Positions 26,372 to 34,321 of a DNA stretch of 64,000 bases are shown piece by piece. The stretch covers positions 124,001 to 188,000 of the forward strand of contig JAAUZD010000043.1 in assembly GCA_014804785.1 (NCBI GenBank). Direction: 5' to 3'. The stretch is from Lachnospiraceae bacterium (GTDB taxonomy: Bacteria > Bacillota > Clostridia > Lachnospirales > Lachnospiraceae). Each line of letters starts with the position of its first letter. Position 1 is the stretch's first letter. The position numbers and the translations under genes were made by a program. Under the pieces are notes generated by a model, which saw nothing but the letters and a program-made list of their open reading frames with translations, had not been told where the DNA came from and searched no databases.

Positions 26372-27943
26372 GTGGAGCTGATTAAGCGGAATATACATAC
26401 TGACTGCATTAAATGTAAGGCCCAGACCCAGATGACGCTGGAGGATGATGTGATCATATCCGATTCCCGACCGGATGCAGCGAAGCTGATCATGGATAGA
26501 GGAAATGTGATGATCGAAGAAGTGAAGGTGAGTGATGATCACGTAAACGTGAAGGGAAGAATGCGCTTTCAGGTTTTGTATCTGACAGAAAACGGAATGG
26601 CATCTTCGGGAAGAAGTGATGTGGCAGACATGGAGGGTGAAATTCCCTTTGATGAGATGATATTTATGGAAGGTATCAGAGGCGGGGATAGTGTGAATGT
26701 GGACTGGGAACTGGAGGATTTAAGCGTAGGGCTGATCAATTCCAGAAAGCTTAGTATACAGTCGGTGGTGACTTTGACACTTGCCTGTGAGGAAATCTGC
26801 GATGAAGAGACGGCGGTAGATCTTTACAGTGAGGAACCGGTGGAGTTTAGGAAAAAAACATTGGACATAGCAGCTATGACCATTAAAAAGAAGGATATTT
26901 TCAGGGTAAAAGAGGAAGTGGAAATTCCGGGAAGCTTTCCGAATATTTCTGCCATGGTCTGGACGGAAATCGTGCCTGATGCAGTGGAATTTAAAGTACT
27001 GGAAGATAAAATAAGTGTGCAGGGAGAACTGCGCGCCTTTTTCCTTTACAGAGGAGAAGGGGAAGAAGAGGAATTATGCCATTACGAGACTACCCTGCCT
27101 TTTGCAGGAAGTCTGGACTGCCCGGGTGCCCAGGAGGGCATGATACCGGAAATCCGTTTCAGCGCTGAAAACAGAGAGGTGGAAGTGAGACCGGACTTTG
27201 ACGGCGAGGAGAGAGTTATTACTTTTGAACAGTGCCTGGATCTGGATATCTGCATTTATGAGGAAGAGGAAATTGATCTTCTGTCGGATGTTTACGGCGT
27301 AGTGAACGAGGTATCGGTGCTGGAAAAAAATGCTGATTTTAGAAAGCTTCTTTCCAGAAGCAGCGGCAAGACAAAGCTGTCCGGGCATTTTAAGTGTGAG
27401 GATGAAAAAGCAATCCTGCATAAGATTCTGCACACCACATGCAAGCTTCAGATAACAGGGCAGAATGTGACGGAGGGCGGAATTAATCTTACCGGTGTGG
27501 TGAACATGCAGATTTTTTATGAGTGTAGTAACGAAGAAGACAAATACGGTGTGATTAAGGGAACGCTCCCCTTCCAATATGTACTGGAAGCTGACGGAAT
27601 AGGCGAGAACTGCATCTATCCTGTGCAGGCCTTTGTGGATCAGGTTGCAGTGGCGATTATTGATAACGGAGAAGTAGATGTGAAATGTGTTCTTTATTTC
27701 AGATCTAACGTTTACAGCACATGGCAGGAAAAAATCGTGGAGCAGATTGTGGTGTCAGAGCCGGATATGGAAAAAATGGCATCCCTGCCCGGAATTGCAG
27801 TATACATGGTCAAGGAAGGAGAAAGTCTGTGGGATATTGGGAAACGTTATTATGTTCCAGTATCTGTGATTAAACAGACCAATGAACTTACCTCTGACGA
27901 GGTGAGGGCAGGCGATAGAATTTTAATTGTTAAAAATGCTTAA
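26372..27943 (+). CDS. sipL: SipL-like spore morphogenesis protein (DUF3794 repeats and LysM)
   Basis: A 523-residue soluble protein. DUF3794 (SPOCS) units run through its length (TLEDDVIISDSRPDAAKLI near the N-terminus; KLSGHFKCEDEKAILHKIL later), and a LysM motif ends it (YMVKEGESLWDIGKRYY). This is the arrangement of clostridial SipL, which binds the coat ATPase SpoIVA and is needed to encase the spore. The tracked TTG start (26309) would lie in the promoter; the GTG at 26372 stands behind AAGGGAGG and is preferred. It implies that the organism forms spores. It ends in a strong terminator. Confidence 0.85.
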   Translation: MELIKRNIHTDCIKCKAQTQMTLEDDVIISDSRPDAAKLIMDRGNVMIEEVKVSDDHVNVKGRMRFQVLYLTENGMASSGRSDVADMEGEIPFDEMIFMEGIRGGDSVNVDWELEDLSVGLINSRKLSIQSVVTLTLACEEICDEETAVDLYSEEPVEFRKKTLDIAAMTIKKKDIFRVKEEVEIPGSFPNISAMVWTEIVPDAVEFKVLEDKISVQGELRAFFLYRGEGEEEELCHYETTLPFAGSLDCPGAQEGMIPEIRFSAENREVEVRPDFDGEERVITFEQCLDLDICIYEEEEIDLLSDVYGVVNEVSVLEKNADFRKLLSRSSGKTKLSGHFKCEDEKAILHKILHTTCKLQITGQNVTEGGINLTGVVNMQIFYECSNEEDKYGVIKGTLPFQYVLEADGIGENCIYPVQAFVDQVAVAIIDNGEVDVKCVLYFRSNVYSTWQEKIVEQIVVSEPDMEKMASLPGIAVYMVKEGESLWDIGKRYYVPVSVIKQTNELTSDEVRAGDRILIVKNA

Positions 27944-27970
27944 ATGGAATATTTTACGGAAAGAAACTGC

Positions 27971-28039
27971 GGATGACCGCTCCCGCGGCTCATCCGTAAT
28001 TTATAAAAAGGCTCAAAGCAAACCTGCTTTGAGCCTTTT
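27971..28039. terminator. bidirectional terminator between convergent genes
   Basis: A hairpin CGGATGA-CCGC / GCGG-C-TCATCCG (27971-27997) is followed by a perfect 15-bp stem AAAAGGCTCAAAGCA / TGCTTTGAGCCTTTT (28007-28039) with A and T runs on both flanks, so it works in both directions: for sipL and for the minus-strand gene at 28063. Confidence 0.9.
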
Positions 28040-28062
28040 CACAATTTAATTTTCGGTTGGAA

Positions 28063-28686
28063 TTATTCTTCTGTCTGTGCTGTCTTGAGTCCGGCATCCT
28101 CAGCCATCTTGTCGAATCCTTTCATAACAGCGTCATAGGTCCGCTGTGAAATGTCAGGAAGACTGCCGCCCCAGGTTTTGGTAGCCTGTTTAAAGCCTTT
28201 TTGGAATGCAGCACGCATTTCTTCAATCTTATCAGGGTCGCCGCCTGTCAAAGCGGTAGCAAAATCCAGAATACGCTGGGAAGTCTGGGATACGCCCCAG
28301 TATCCATCTTCAGCGATATCTGCCTGTGCCTGTGCTTTGGTTGCAGCATCTACAGTAAAGTTTCCGCTGGATAAAAGACTCCAAATGTCGTTTGCCTTTC
28401 CATAGGCTTCACCCTGCTTGGTGAGCATTTTCTCTACCAGGCTCTTTAACTGAGAGGTTCTTGCCTCAGCATCTGCTTTCAGTTTAGCAATCATATTGGT
28501 ATCGGGCTGATACTTCTTAGTGGAAGCTGTAGCGGCTTCTTTTGAAGGCTCGTACACTACGCCGGTGGATTCAGCAGATGTGGTCTCTTTGGAAGTTTCT
28601 GCCGTGTTGTTGGTTTCGGTGCTTTTCGTATTGGCTGCGTATGTACTATACGCGCTGCTTGCACCTGTAACTCCGTTTACGCTCAT
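28063..28686 (-). CDS. putative flagellar-regulon protein of unknown function
   Basis: A 207-residue soluble protein that I cannot assign to a named family. The first 65 residues are rich in Thr, Ser, Ala and Glu (low complexity), and the rest is mostly helical (NMIAKLKADAEARTSQLKSL, YDAVMKGFDKMAEDAG). No cysteine, signal peptide or membrane segment is seen. GGAGGGTGAAATT before the ATG at 28686 is a strong ribosome binding site and rules out the longer tracked start at 28731. The only promoter visible is of the sigma-D (flagellar/chemotaxis) type, so a motility role is suggested but not shown by the sequence itself. Confidence 0.75.
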   Translation of the reverse strand: MSVNGVTGASSAYSTYAANTKSTETNNTAETSKETTSAESTGVVYEPSKEAATASTKKYQPDTNMIAKLKADAEARTSQLKSLVEKMLTKQGEAYGKANDIWSLLSSGNFTVDAATKAQAQADIAEDGYWGVSQTSQRILDFATALTGGDPDKIEEMRAAFQKGFKQATKTWGGSLPDISQRTYDAVMKGFDKMAEDAGLKTAQTEE

Positions 28687-28721
28687 AATTTCACCCTCCT
28701 TGGTCATATTAGTTATCATTT

Positions 28722-28749
28722 TTATCGGCATGTTCTACAAAGTAAATTA
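28722..28749 (-). promoter_or_regulatory. sigma-D/sigma-28 (FliA) type promoter
   Basis: On the minus strand GCCGATAA (28722-28729) is an exact match to the flagellar sigma -10 box. TAAT lies 16 bases upstream (28746-28749) where TAAA is expected. It drives the 207-residue protein at 28063-28686, with a leader of about 35 bases. Confidence 0.65.
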
Positions 28750-28843
28750 GTGCCTATGGAAAATTTTATAATAAATGTCATGAAATGAGAGAAAAGTGTA
28801 ATACCTGAATTTCTGCCATATATATCCGATCTTGCGGCAACCA

Positions 28844-28872
28844 TTGACAGGAATGCATAAATTGTATAGAAT
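28844..28872 (+). promoter_or_regulatory. sigma-A promoter for ispE
   Basis: A perfect TTGACA (28844-28849), a 17-base spacer and TAGAAT (28867-28872). Transcription from about 28879 excludes the tracked ispE start at 28832 and supports the ATG at 28922. Confidence 0.8.
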
Positions 28873-28921
28873 TAAGTACAATCTATGTATTATGTATACA
28901 CCAGAATCTGAGGAGGTGCTT

Positions 28922-29830
28922 ATGGATCTGATTACGCGGAAAGCATATGCAAAAATCAATCTGGGACTGGATGTAATCAGGAGGCGTCCTGACGGATACC
29001 ATGAAGTGAAGATGATCATGCAGACAGTTGGGATTTATGATATTCTGACATTCAGGAAAAAAGAACAGTTAGAGGGTTCCCCTCAGATATCGATTGCGTT
29101 AGAATCAAAAGAGAAGGAGGGAATGGCATTTCCTAAAGAGGAACTTCCCTGCGATAAAAGTAACTTGATTTATAAAGCAGCGGCATTGATTATGGAAACT
29201 TATGATATTAAAGAGGGAGTGGAGATTACCCTTCAGAAGAATATCCCCATAGCCGCAGGGATGGCGGGCGGCAGCACAGATGCGGCGGCTGTCTTTCACG
29301 GACTGAATGAACTGTTTGCGCTTTCCATGAGCCTTGAGGATATGAAGGAGCTGGGGGTAAAGATAGGCGCTGATGTACCTTATTGCATCATGGGAGGCAC
29401 AGCATTGTCGGAAGGAATAGGAGAGATGCTCACACCTCTTCCGGCGCCGCCGGAAGCGCATTTGCTGATTGCCAAGCCGGACATCAATGTTTCGACGAAG
29501 TTTGTGTATGAAAATCTTCATGCCGATACATTACAGTTCCACCCTGACATTGACGGTATGGCAGAGGCTTTAAAGGCGGGAAACCTTGCAGGAATCACAG
29601 AGCGGATGGGCAATGTGCTTGAAACGGTAACAGTGAAGGAATATCCGGTCATAAATCAGATGAAAGAGGAAATGATAAAAAACGGTGCCCGGAACGCTCT
29701 CATGAGCGGAAGCGGTCCTACCGTATTTGGAATTTATGAGAACAGAGAAACAGCCGAAAGGGCATACGAAGCAGTAAAAGAGCTGGGACTTGCCGGGCAG
29801 ATCTTTGTGACTGGTTTTGTGCTGCCCTAG
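28922..29830 (+). CDS. ispE: 4-diphosphocytidyl-2-C-methyl-D-erythritol kinase IspE
   Basis: GHMP kinase of the MEP isoprenoid pathway; it phosphorylates CDP-methylerythritol and so feeds undecaprenyl phosphate supply. The N-terminus reads AYAKINLGLDVIRRRPDGYHE, the ATP loop PIAAGMAGGSTDAAAVF lies near residue 108, and SGSGPTVFG marks the C-terminal motif. It has 302 residues. The chosen ATG at 28922 follows GAGGAGGTGCTT and agrees with the promoter. A GntR regulator starts 14 bases after it, probably in the same transcript. Confidence 0.95.
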   Translation: MDLITRKAYAKINLGLDVIRRRPDGYHEVKMIMQTVGIYDILTFRKKEQLEGSPQISIALESKEKEGMAFPKEELPCDKSNLIYKAAALIMETYDIKEGVEITLQKNIPIAAGMAGGSTDAAAVFHGLNELFALSMSLEDMKELGVKIGADVPYCIMGGTALSEGIGEMLTPLPAPPEAHLLIAKPDINVSTKFVYENLHADTLQFHPDIDGMAEALKAGNLAGITERMGNVLETVTVKEYPVINQMKEEMIKNGARNALMSGSGPTVFGIYENRETAERAYEAVKELGLAGQIFVTGFVLP

Positions 29831-29844
29831 AAATGGAGGGAAAA

Positions 29845-30543
29845 ATGGAAGAGCAATTTCAAGTGGATATGGATGAATTTCTGCCTCTTCGCGATGTGGT
29901 TTTTAATACCCTTCGAAAAGCAATCCTTACCGGACAATTAAAGCCGGGAGAGCGGCTCATGGAGGTACATCTGGCAAACCAGCTGGGTGTCAGCAGGACG
30001 CCCATACGGGAGGCAATCAGAAAGCTGGAGCTTGAAGGACTGGTCATTATGATTCCAAGGCGGGGAGCCGAGGTGGCAAGAATCACAGAAAAGAGCCTGA
30101 AGGATGTGCTTGAGGTAAGAAGGGCACTGGATGCGCTCAGCGTGGAGCTTGCCTGTGACAGAATCACAGAAGAGGATATTGGGCGCCTGCTAAAAGCCTG
30201 TCAGGATTTTGAGCAGGCAGCAAGGGGAAAGGATGCGGCTGTGATTGCAAAGGCGGATGTTGATCTCCATGATATCATTGTGGAAGCTACCGGAAATCAG
30301 CGTCTGCAGCAGCTGGTGAATAATCTTTCCGAGCAGATGTATCGCTATCGGTTTGTTTACATTAAGGAAGAAAGCCAGCATGACACGTTGGTAGCGGAGC
30401 ACCGGGAAATTTATGAGAGCATTGCTGACCGGGATAAGGAACGGGCGGCAAGAGCAGCCAGGATTCATATTGACAATCAGGAAAAGTCCATCATCAGGCA
30501 GATTCGTCTGGAAAATGAAAGCATATTGAATAAGCGCCACTAA
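29845..30543 (+). CDS. GntR-family transcriptional regulator, FadR/FCD subgroup
   Basis: A DNA-binding regulator of 232 residues. The N-terminal winged helix shows PLRDVVFNTLRKAI, KPGERLMEVHLANQLGVSRTPIREAIRKLE as recognition region, and IPRRGAEVARI. The C-terminal FCD helical domain (DVLEVRRALDALSVELAC, DVDLHDIIVEATGN) has the Asp/His pattern that binds a metal and a small organic acid. The ATG at 29845, behind GGAGGG, is preferred to the tracked 29833. The effector is unknown. It shares a transcript with ispE, whose function gives no hint of a target. Confidence 0.9.
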   Translation: MEEQFQVDMDEFLPLRDVVFNTLRKAILTGQLKPGERLMEVHLANQLGVSRTPIREAIRKLELEGLVIMIPRRGAEVARITEKSLKDVLEVRRALDALSVELACDRITEEDIGRLLKACQDFEQAARGKDAAVIAKADVDLHDIIVEATGNQRLQQLVNNLSEQMYRYRFVYIKEESQHDTLVAEHREIYESIADRDKERAARAARIHIDNQEKSIIRQIRLENESILNKRH

Positions 30544-30609
30544 AATGGAAACACTCTTATCAGAAAGCAAATTACTGCAATGGCAGTGCGCGGAAGGATG
30601 AGAGTCAAA

Positions 30610-30897
30610 ATGAGAAAATTATATGAAACAGCATTGATATTGATAGGAACCATAGGCTGGTGGGGATTTGTATATCCTGATATGTGTCTTACAGAAGACG
30701 TATACGAACAGGAGTGTGAGGAAGACCAGACGGAGATTGATGCATCAGAGTTGATGAACCCAGAGCAGATGCCTGTAAGAAGAGAAATGTCTTCCGCAGA
30801 TGCGGCGGAGGATACAGGTTTGGTGCAGTCAGGCTGGAAGATTGGTGACATTCGTATAAAAAGCCGGATTGTGGAATATCTATATCAGGAAAGATAA
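30610..30897 (+). CDS. small single-span membrane protein of unknown function
   Basis: About 95 residues from the ATG at 30610; ATGs at 30580 and 30598 are also possible and the ribosome binding site (GGAAGG) does not decide among them. One hydrophobic segment (LYETALILIGTIGWWGFVYP) is followed by an acidic stretch and a basic end, IRIKSRIVEYLYQER. I do not recognise a family. It lies tightly between the GntR gene and murI in the same direction, which supports it being real. Confidence 0.55.
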   Translation: MRKLYETALILIGTIGWWGFVYPDMCLTEDVYEQECEEDQTEIDASELMNPEQMPVRREMSSADAAEDTGLVQSGWKIGDIRIKSRIVEYLYQER

Positions 30898-30926
30898 AGA
30901 ACAAGAGCAGAAAAGAGATAAAGATT

Positions 30927-31748
30927 ATGATAAATAAGAATGCGCCTATAGGCGTCTTTGACTCTGGCGTAGGAGGGTTGACGGTCGTAAGGGAGATCAT
31001 GCGGCAGATTCCGAATGAAAAGATTGTTTATTTTGGCGACACTGCCAGAGTGCCCTATGGCAGTAAATCCAAAGAGACGGTTACCAGATATGCAAGGCAG
31101 ATTGTCCGCTTTTTGCAGACGCAAGATGTGAAAGCGATTGTAGTGGCATGTAATACTGCAAGCGCTTATGCGTTGGATGAAATAGAAAAAGAAGCAGATA
31201 TCCCCATGATTGGAGTGGTAAAGCCGGGAGCTAAAGTGGCAGCAGAGGCAACTTCAAATGGGAAGATTGGCGTAATCGGTACGGAAGGTACAATCGGCAG
31301 CGGCATCTACTCCCGGTACATAAAAGAAATCAATCCTGACGTTAATGTCATCGGCAAAGCCTGTCCGCTTTTTACTCCGCTCGTGGAGGAAGGGCTTTTG
31401 CAGGATCCGGTAACGGATGAAATTGCCAAGCGGTATCTGACGGAATTGATCGACATCGGTATCGATACGCTGATACTGGGCTGTACCCACTATCCGCTGA
31501 TCCGCTCCACGGTGGGGCGAATCATGGGAGAGGGTGTACAGTTGGTAAATCCGGCTTATGAAACAGCGCGGGAATTAAAAGAACTGCTCGAAGCGGAGCA
31601 TATCCTGAGCGATGAGGAGGCAAAGCTGGGAGATAATCGGTATCGCTTTTTTGTAAGTGATGCGGCAGAAAAGTTCAAACATTTCGCAAACTCTATCATT
31701 AAATATGGTATTTTATCTGCTAAAATAATCCATATAGAAGAATATTAA
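30927..31748 (+). CDS. murI: glutamate racemase MurI
   Basis: Makes D-glutamate for peptidoglycan. The paired catalytic cysteines are in VVACNTASAYAL and LGCTHYPLI, and the N-terminus reads IGVFDSGVGGLTVVREI, all diagnostic. At 273 residues it is full length. The ribosome binding site is weak. A DUF1934 gene follows after 82 bases that hold a small TATCACA/TGTGATA hairpin (31773-31795). Confidence 0.95.
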   Translation: MINKNAPIGVFDSGVGGLTVVREIMRQIPNEKIVYFGDTARVPYGSKSKETVTRYARQIVRFLQTQDVKAIVVACNTASAYALDEIEKEADIPMIGVVKPGAKVAAEATSNGKIGVIGTEGTIGSGIYSRYIKEINPDVNVIGKACPLFTPLVEEGLLQDPVTDEIAKRYLTELIDIGIDTLILGCTHYPLIRSTVGRIMGEGVQLVNPAYETARELKELLEAEHILSDEEAKLGDNRYRFFVSDAAEKFKHFANSIIKYGILSAKIIHIEEY

Positions 31749-31830
31749 AATTTTTTGGATTTATTTAAGAAGTATCACAGGCAAAACTTGTGATATGCAT
31801 TGAAACTATAACTGGAGGAATAAAAATAAA

Positions 31831-32274
31831 ATGACAAAAGAGATACTACTGTCCCTTAAAGGACTTCAAATGGAAAGCAAGGAAGACGCCCAGTCGACGG
31901 AAACTATAACACCGGCGGATTATTATCAGAGAAATGGCAGCCATTACGTGGTTTATGAAGAGATCATGGAGGGATTTACGGCACCTACCAGGAACAGAAT
32001 CAAGTTTAATGGTTCCTGTATGGAGGTTTCCAAGAAAGGTCTTGTAAACGTGCAGATGCTGTTTGAAGAAAACAAAAAGAATATGACCAACTATACGACA
32101 CCCTACGGCAATATTCTGATTGGAATTGATACGGAATCCATTTTAGTGGAAGAAAAGGAAAATCAGATTCGTGTGGAGGTGGAGTACGCTCTGGAAGCCA
32201 ACTATCAGCATCTGGCTGACTGCAGGATTGAGATGAAACTAAGACCCCGGGAAGAGGGAATAAATCTGTTGTGA
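31831..32274 (+). CDS. DUF1934 beta-barrel protein (YwiB-like)
   Basis: A 147-residue cytoplasmic protein of the DUF1934 family, a lipocalin-like small barrel of unknown role. ADYYQRNGSHYVVYEEIMEG and TRNRIKFNGSCMEVSKKG fit the family pattern. A GGAGGAATAAAA stands before the ATG. In related Firmicutes this family occurs near cell-wall or argS genes; here it follows murI. A clear terminator lies after the stop. Confidence 0.8.
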   Translation: MTKEILLSLKGLQMESKEDAQSTETITPADYYQRNGSHYVVYEEIMEGFTAPTRNRIKFNGSCMEVSKKGLVNVQMLFEENKKNMTNYTTPYGNILIGIDTESILVEEKENQIRVEVEYALEANYQHLADCRIEMKLRPREEGINLL

Positions 32275-32288
32275 ATAACAACCTAAAA

Positions 32289-32322
32289 AAGGATGCCTGT
32301 TGAACCGGGCATCCTTCTCTTA
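32289..32322. terminator. terminator between convergent genes
   Basis: A 9-bp stem AAGGATGCC / GGCATCCTT, with an A-run before it and CTCTT after. It separates the DUF1934 gene (+) from the minus-strand gene at 32331 and may serve both. Confidence 0.8.
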
Positions 32323-32330
32323 TGCGGTAT

Positions 32331-32807
32331 TTATTTTATAGGCTTTGCACCGGCCTTTTCCTGAGCTTTTTCGAGGGTGCGCTTGAAAAGACCTTTCTTT
32401 TTGACAGGAGCGGCAGGTGCTTTTCCGTGGAGACCTTTTACATCTGTAATGTAGATGCCGCTGACAACTGCCTTTACTTCCTTTTTGACAGGAACGGAAT
32501 CGAAGATTTTTTCCTCGCAGACAAGTGACATAATCTGTGGTCCGACCTTTGCTTTTACAATGGGAAGCTTAGTGCCTCGCATAATCTTGGGCGTCTGATC
32601 GATTACCATTTGGGGAAGACCGGATTCCTTAATCTTCATTCGTTTCTTGTCTATGATAAGCATAGATACGGTCTGCTTCATCGCATCGATTTGCGCCTGC
32701 TGCTCGGACTGACGCTTTTGTGCTTTTTTCCCGAGGAAATATAATACGACCAGGGCAATTACCAGGACTGCCAGAATGATTAATAATATAATACCTAATT
32801 TACTCAC
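32331..32807 (-). CDS. single-span membrane-anchored protein of unknown function
   Basis: 158 residues. One N-terminal membrane segment (LGIILLIILAVLVIALVVLYFLG) is followed by a short coiled coil (RQSEQQAQIDAMKQ), a compact domain (SGLPQMVIDQTPKI, VPVKKEVKAVVSGIYITDV) and a very basic proline/lysine end. The start is GTG at 32807 behind AAGGAGG. I do not recognise a named family. The basic tail suggests contact with membrane lipid or nucleic acid; this is a guess. Confidence 0.7.
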   Translation of the reverse strand: MSKLGIILLIILAVLVIALVVLYFLGKKAQKRQSEQQAQIDAMKQTVSMLIIDKKRMKIKESGLPQMVIDQTPKIMRGTKLPIVKAKVGPQIMSLVCEEKIFDSVPVKKEVKAVVSGIYITDVKGLHGKAPAAPVKKKGLFKRTLEKAQEKAGAKPIK

Positions 32808-32902
32808 GATAACCTCCTTGCCGTTGGGAATCTTTCAAATAAATCCGGCGGCGATACGAAAATTATTTTATCATTTTTAGGGAAAATAGGCAAGTAGTTT
32901 CA

Positions 32903-32931
32903 TTGAACTTAAAGGCGGATTAGTGTATAAT
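32903..32931 (+). promoter_or_regulatory. sigma-A promoter before the trigger-factor-like lipoprotein
   Basis: TTGAAC (32903-32908), a 17-base spacer and a perfect TATAAT (32926-32931). It leaves a leader of about 140 bases before the ATG at 33080, in which no clear riboswitch or attenuator is seen. Confidence 0.65.
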
Positions 32932-33079
32932 TACTAAATTAGTTTAAAATTTGATGCTTAAGTACTTTCGTTTACCGCCGTTTTATGGTATAAAGGTAGA
33001 GTACCTACCAAATGTCCGCGGGTGTTCTTGCGCGGTTTAGCTGGATTAAGGGAATTACAAAAGGAGATTGACAAGCTTT

Positions 33080-34255
33080 ATGAAGAAAAATATTTTAGCA
33101 ATACTAATGGTCATTATGTTTGCAGCAATGATGGCAGGATGCGGGAATAGTGATACAAGCAATCCGGAGCAGAATGAAAGCGAACAGGAACAGGAACAGG
33201 ATACAGATCAGCCTGATGAGAATGCAGATGACGGGGAGGCAGATACAGACGAGCCGGCATATCTGACAGATTTCAATGCAGGTGATTATGTGACGCTTGG
33301 GCAGTATAAAGGTGTAGAAGTAGAAGTTGCGGCACCGGTAGTGACGGAGGAGTCAGTGGACGAATATCTGGAGTATGTTTTATCTGCTCATGCAGGAGCT
33401 GTACCTGTAACAGACCGCAGTGCCCAGAGCGGTGATATTGTCAACATTGATTTTGAGGGAAAATTGGACGGTGTGGCTTTTGATGGAGGCAGTGCTCAGG
33501 GATTCGAACTGACGATTGGAGCAGGAGGATTCATTGACGGCTTTGAAGATGCAATAATCGGTATGGAAATCGGAGAGATGAAGGATGCTGATTTGAGATT
33601 TCCCGATCCCTATCCGAGTAATCCGGATCTGGCAGACAAGGATGTAGTTTTTTCGTTTACACTGAATAGCATCAGCGAGCAGGTCGTTCCGGAACTGACG
33701 GATGAATTTGTAGAAGATCTTGGTATAGAAGGCTGTACTACGGTGGAGGATTATAGAAAGTTCATATACGATGGGCTGACGGAGCAGGCACAGGCGGCTT
33801 TTGAGGAAGAGAAGACCAGTGCTGCTATTGCGGCTGTGGAGGAGAATACCACCTTTGAGACAGCGCCTGACGGTATGATAAAGCGTATGAATGAGACTTT
33901 GACCGATTCTGCATTTTCGTATGCACAAATGTACGGGATGAGTACCGGGGAGTATGTGGCTGCGGTATATGGCGGCACAGCTGATACGTATGAGGATGTG
34001 CTTTGGGAAGAAGCGGCTATTATGGCGCAGCGATACCTCATGATAGGGGCTATTGCAGATGAAGAGGGCATTGTCGTAACGGATGAAGAGCTGGATGAAA
34101 TCCTGGCAGATGAGGCCGAGATGTTTGGATTTGAAGATGTAGAAGAATATAAGGAAGAACTGGATGTAGAAGCTTACAGAGAGTATCTGCTGGTTCAGAA
34201 AGTAGTTGAATTTCTGGCAGAAAATGCCGTTGCAAAGGAACCGGTCTTAGATTGA
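33080..34255 (+). CDS. exported trigger-factor-like peptidyl-prolyl isomerase lipoprotein
   Basis: 391 residues. The signal peptide ends in the lipobox MMAGC (about residues 18-22), and an acidic Glu/Gln/Asp linker to about residue 65 follows. An FKBP-type domain then appears (SGDIVNIDFEGKLDGVAFDGG, IDGFEDAIIGMEIGE) and a C-terminal helical domain like that of trigger factor (VPELTDEFVEDLGIEG onward). Cytosolic trigger factor has a ribosome-binding domain at its N-terminus, replaced here by a membrane anchor. It likely folds exported proteins at the membrane surface. The ATG at 33080 is preferred to the tracked TTG at 33068. Confidence 0.85.
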   Translation: MKKNILAILMVIMFAAMMAGCGNSDTSNPEQNESEQEQEQDTDQPDENADDGEADTDEPAYLTDFNAGDYVTLGQYKGVEVEVAAPVVTEESVDEYLEYVLSAHAGAVPVTDRSAQSGDIVNIDFEGKLDGVAFDGGSAQGFELTIGAGGFIDGFEDAIIGMEIGEMKDADLRFPDPYPSNPDLADKDVVFSFTLNSISEQVVPELTDEFVEDLGIEGCTTVEDYRKFIYDGLTEQAQAAFEEEKTSAAIAAVEENTTFETAPDGMIKRMNETLTDSAFSYAQMYGMSTGEYVAAVYGGTADTYEDVLWEEAAIMAQRYLMIGAIADEEGIVVTDEELDEILADEAEMFGFEDVEEYKEELDVEAYREYLLVQKVVEFLAENAVAKEPVLD

Positions 34256-34321
34256 TAGGATGCTACAGTTCGCACTGTGCATCAGAACTTAAGCGATAGG
34301 GTACAGGTGTGAATCAAGAAG

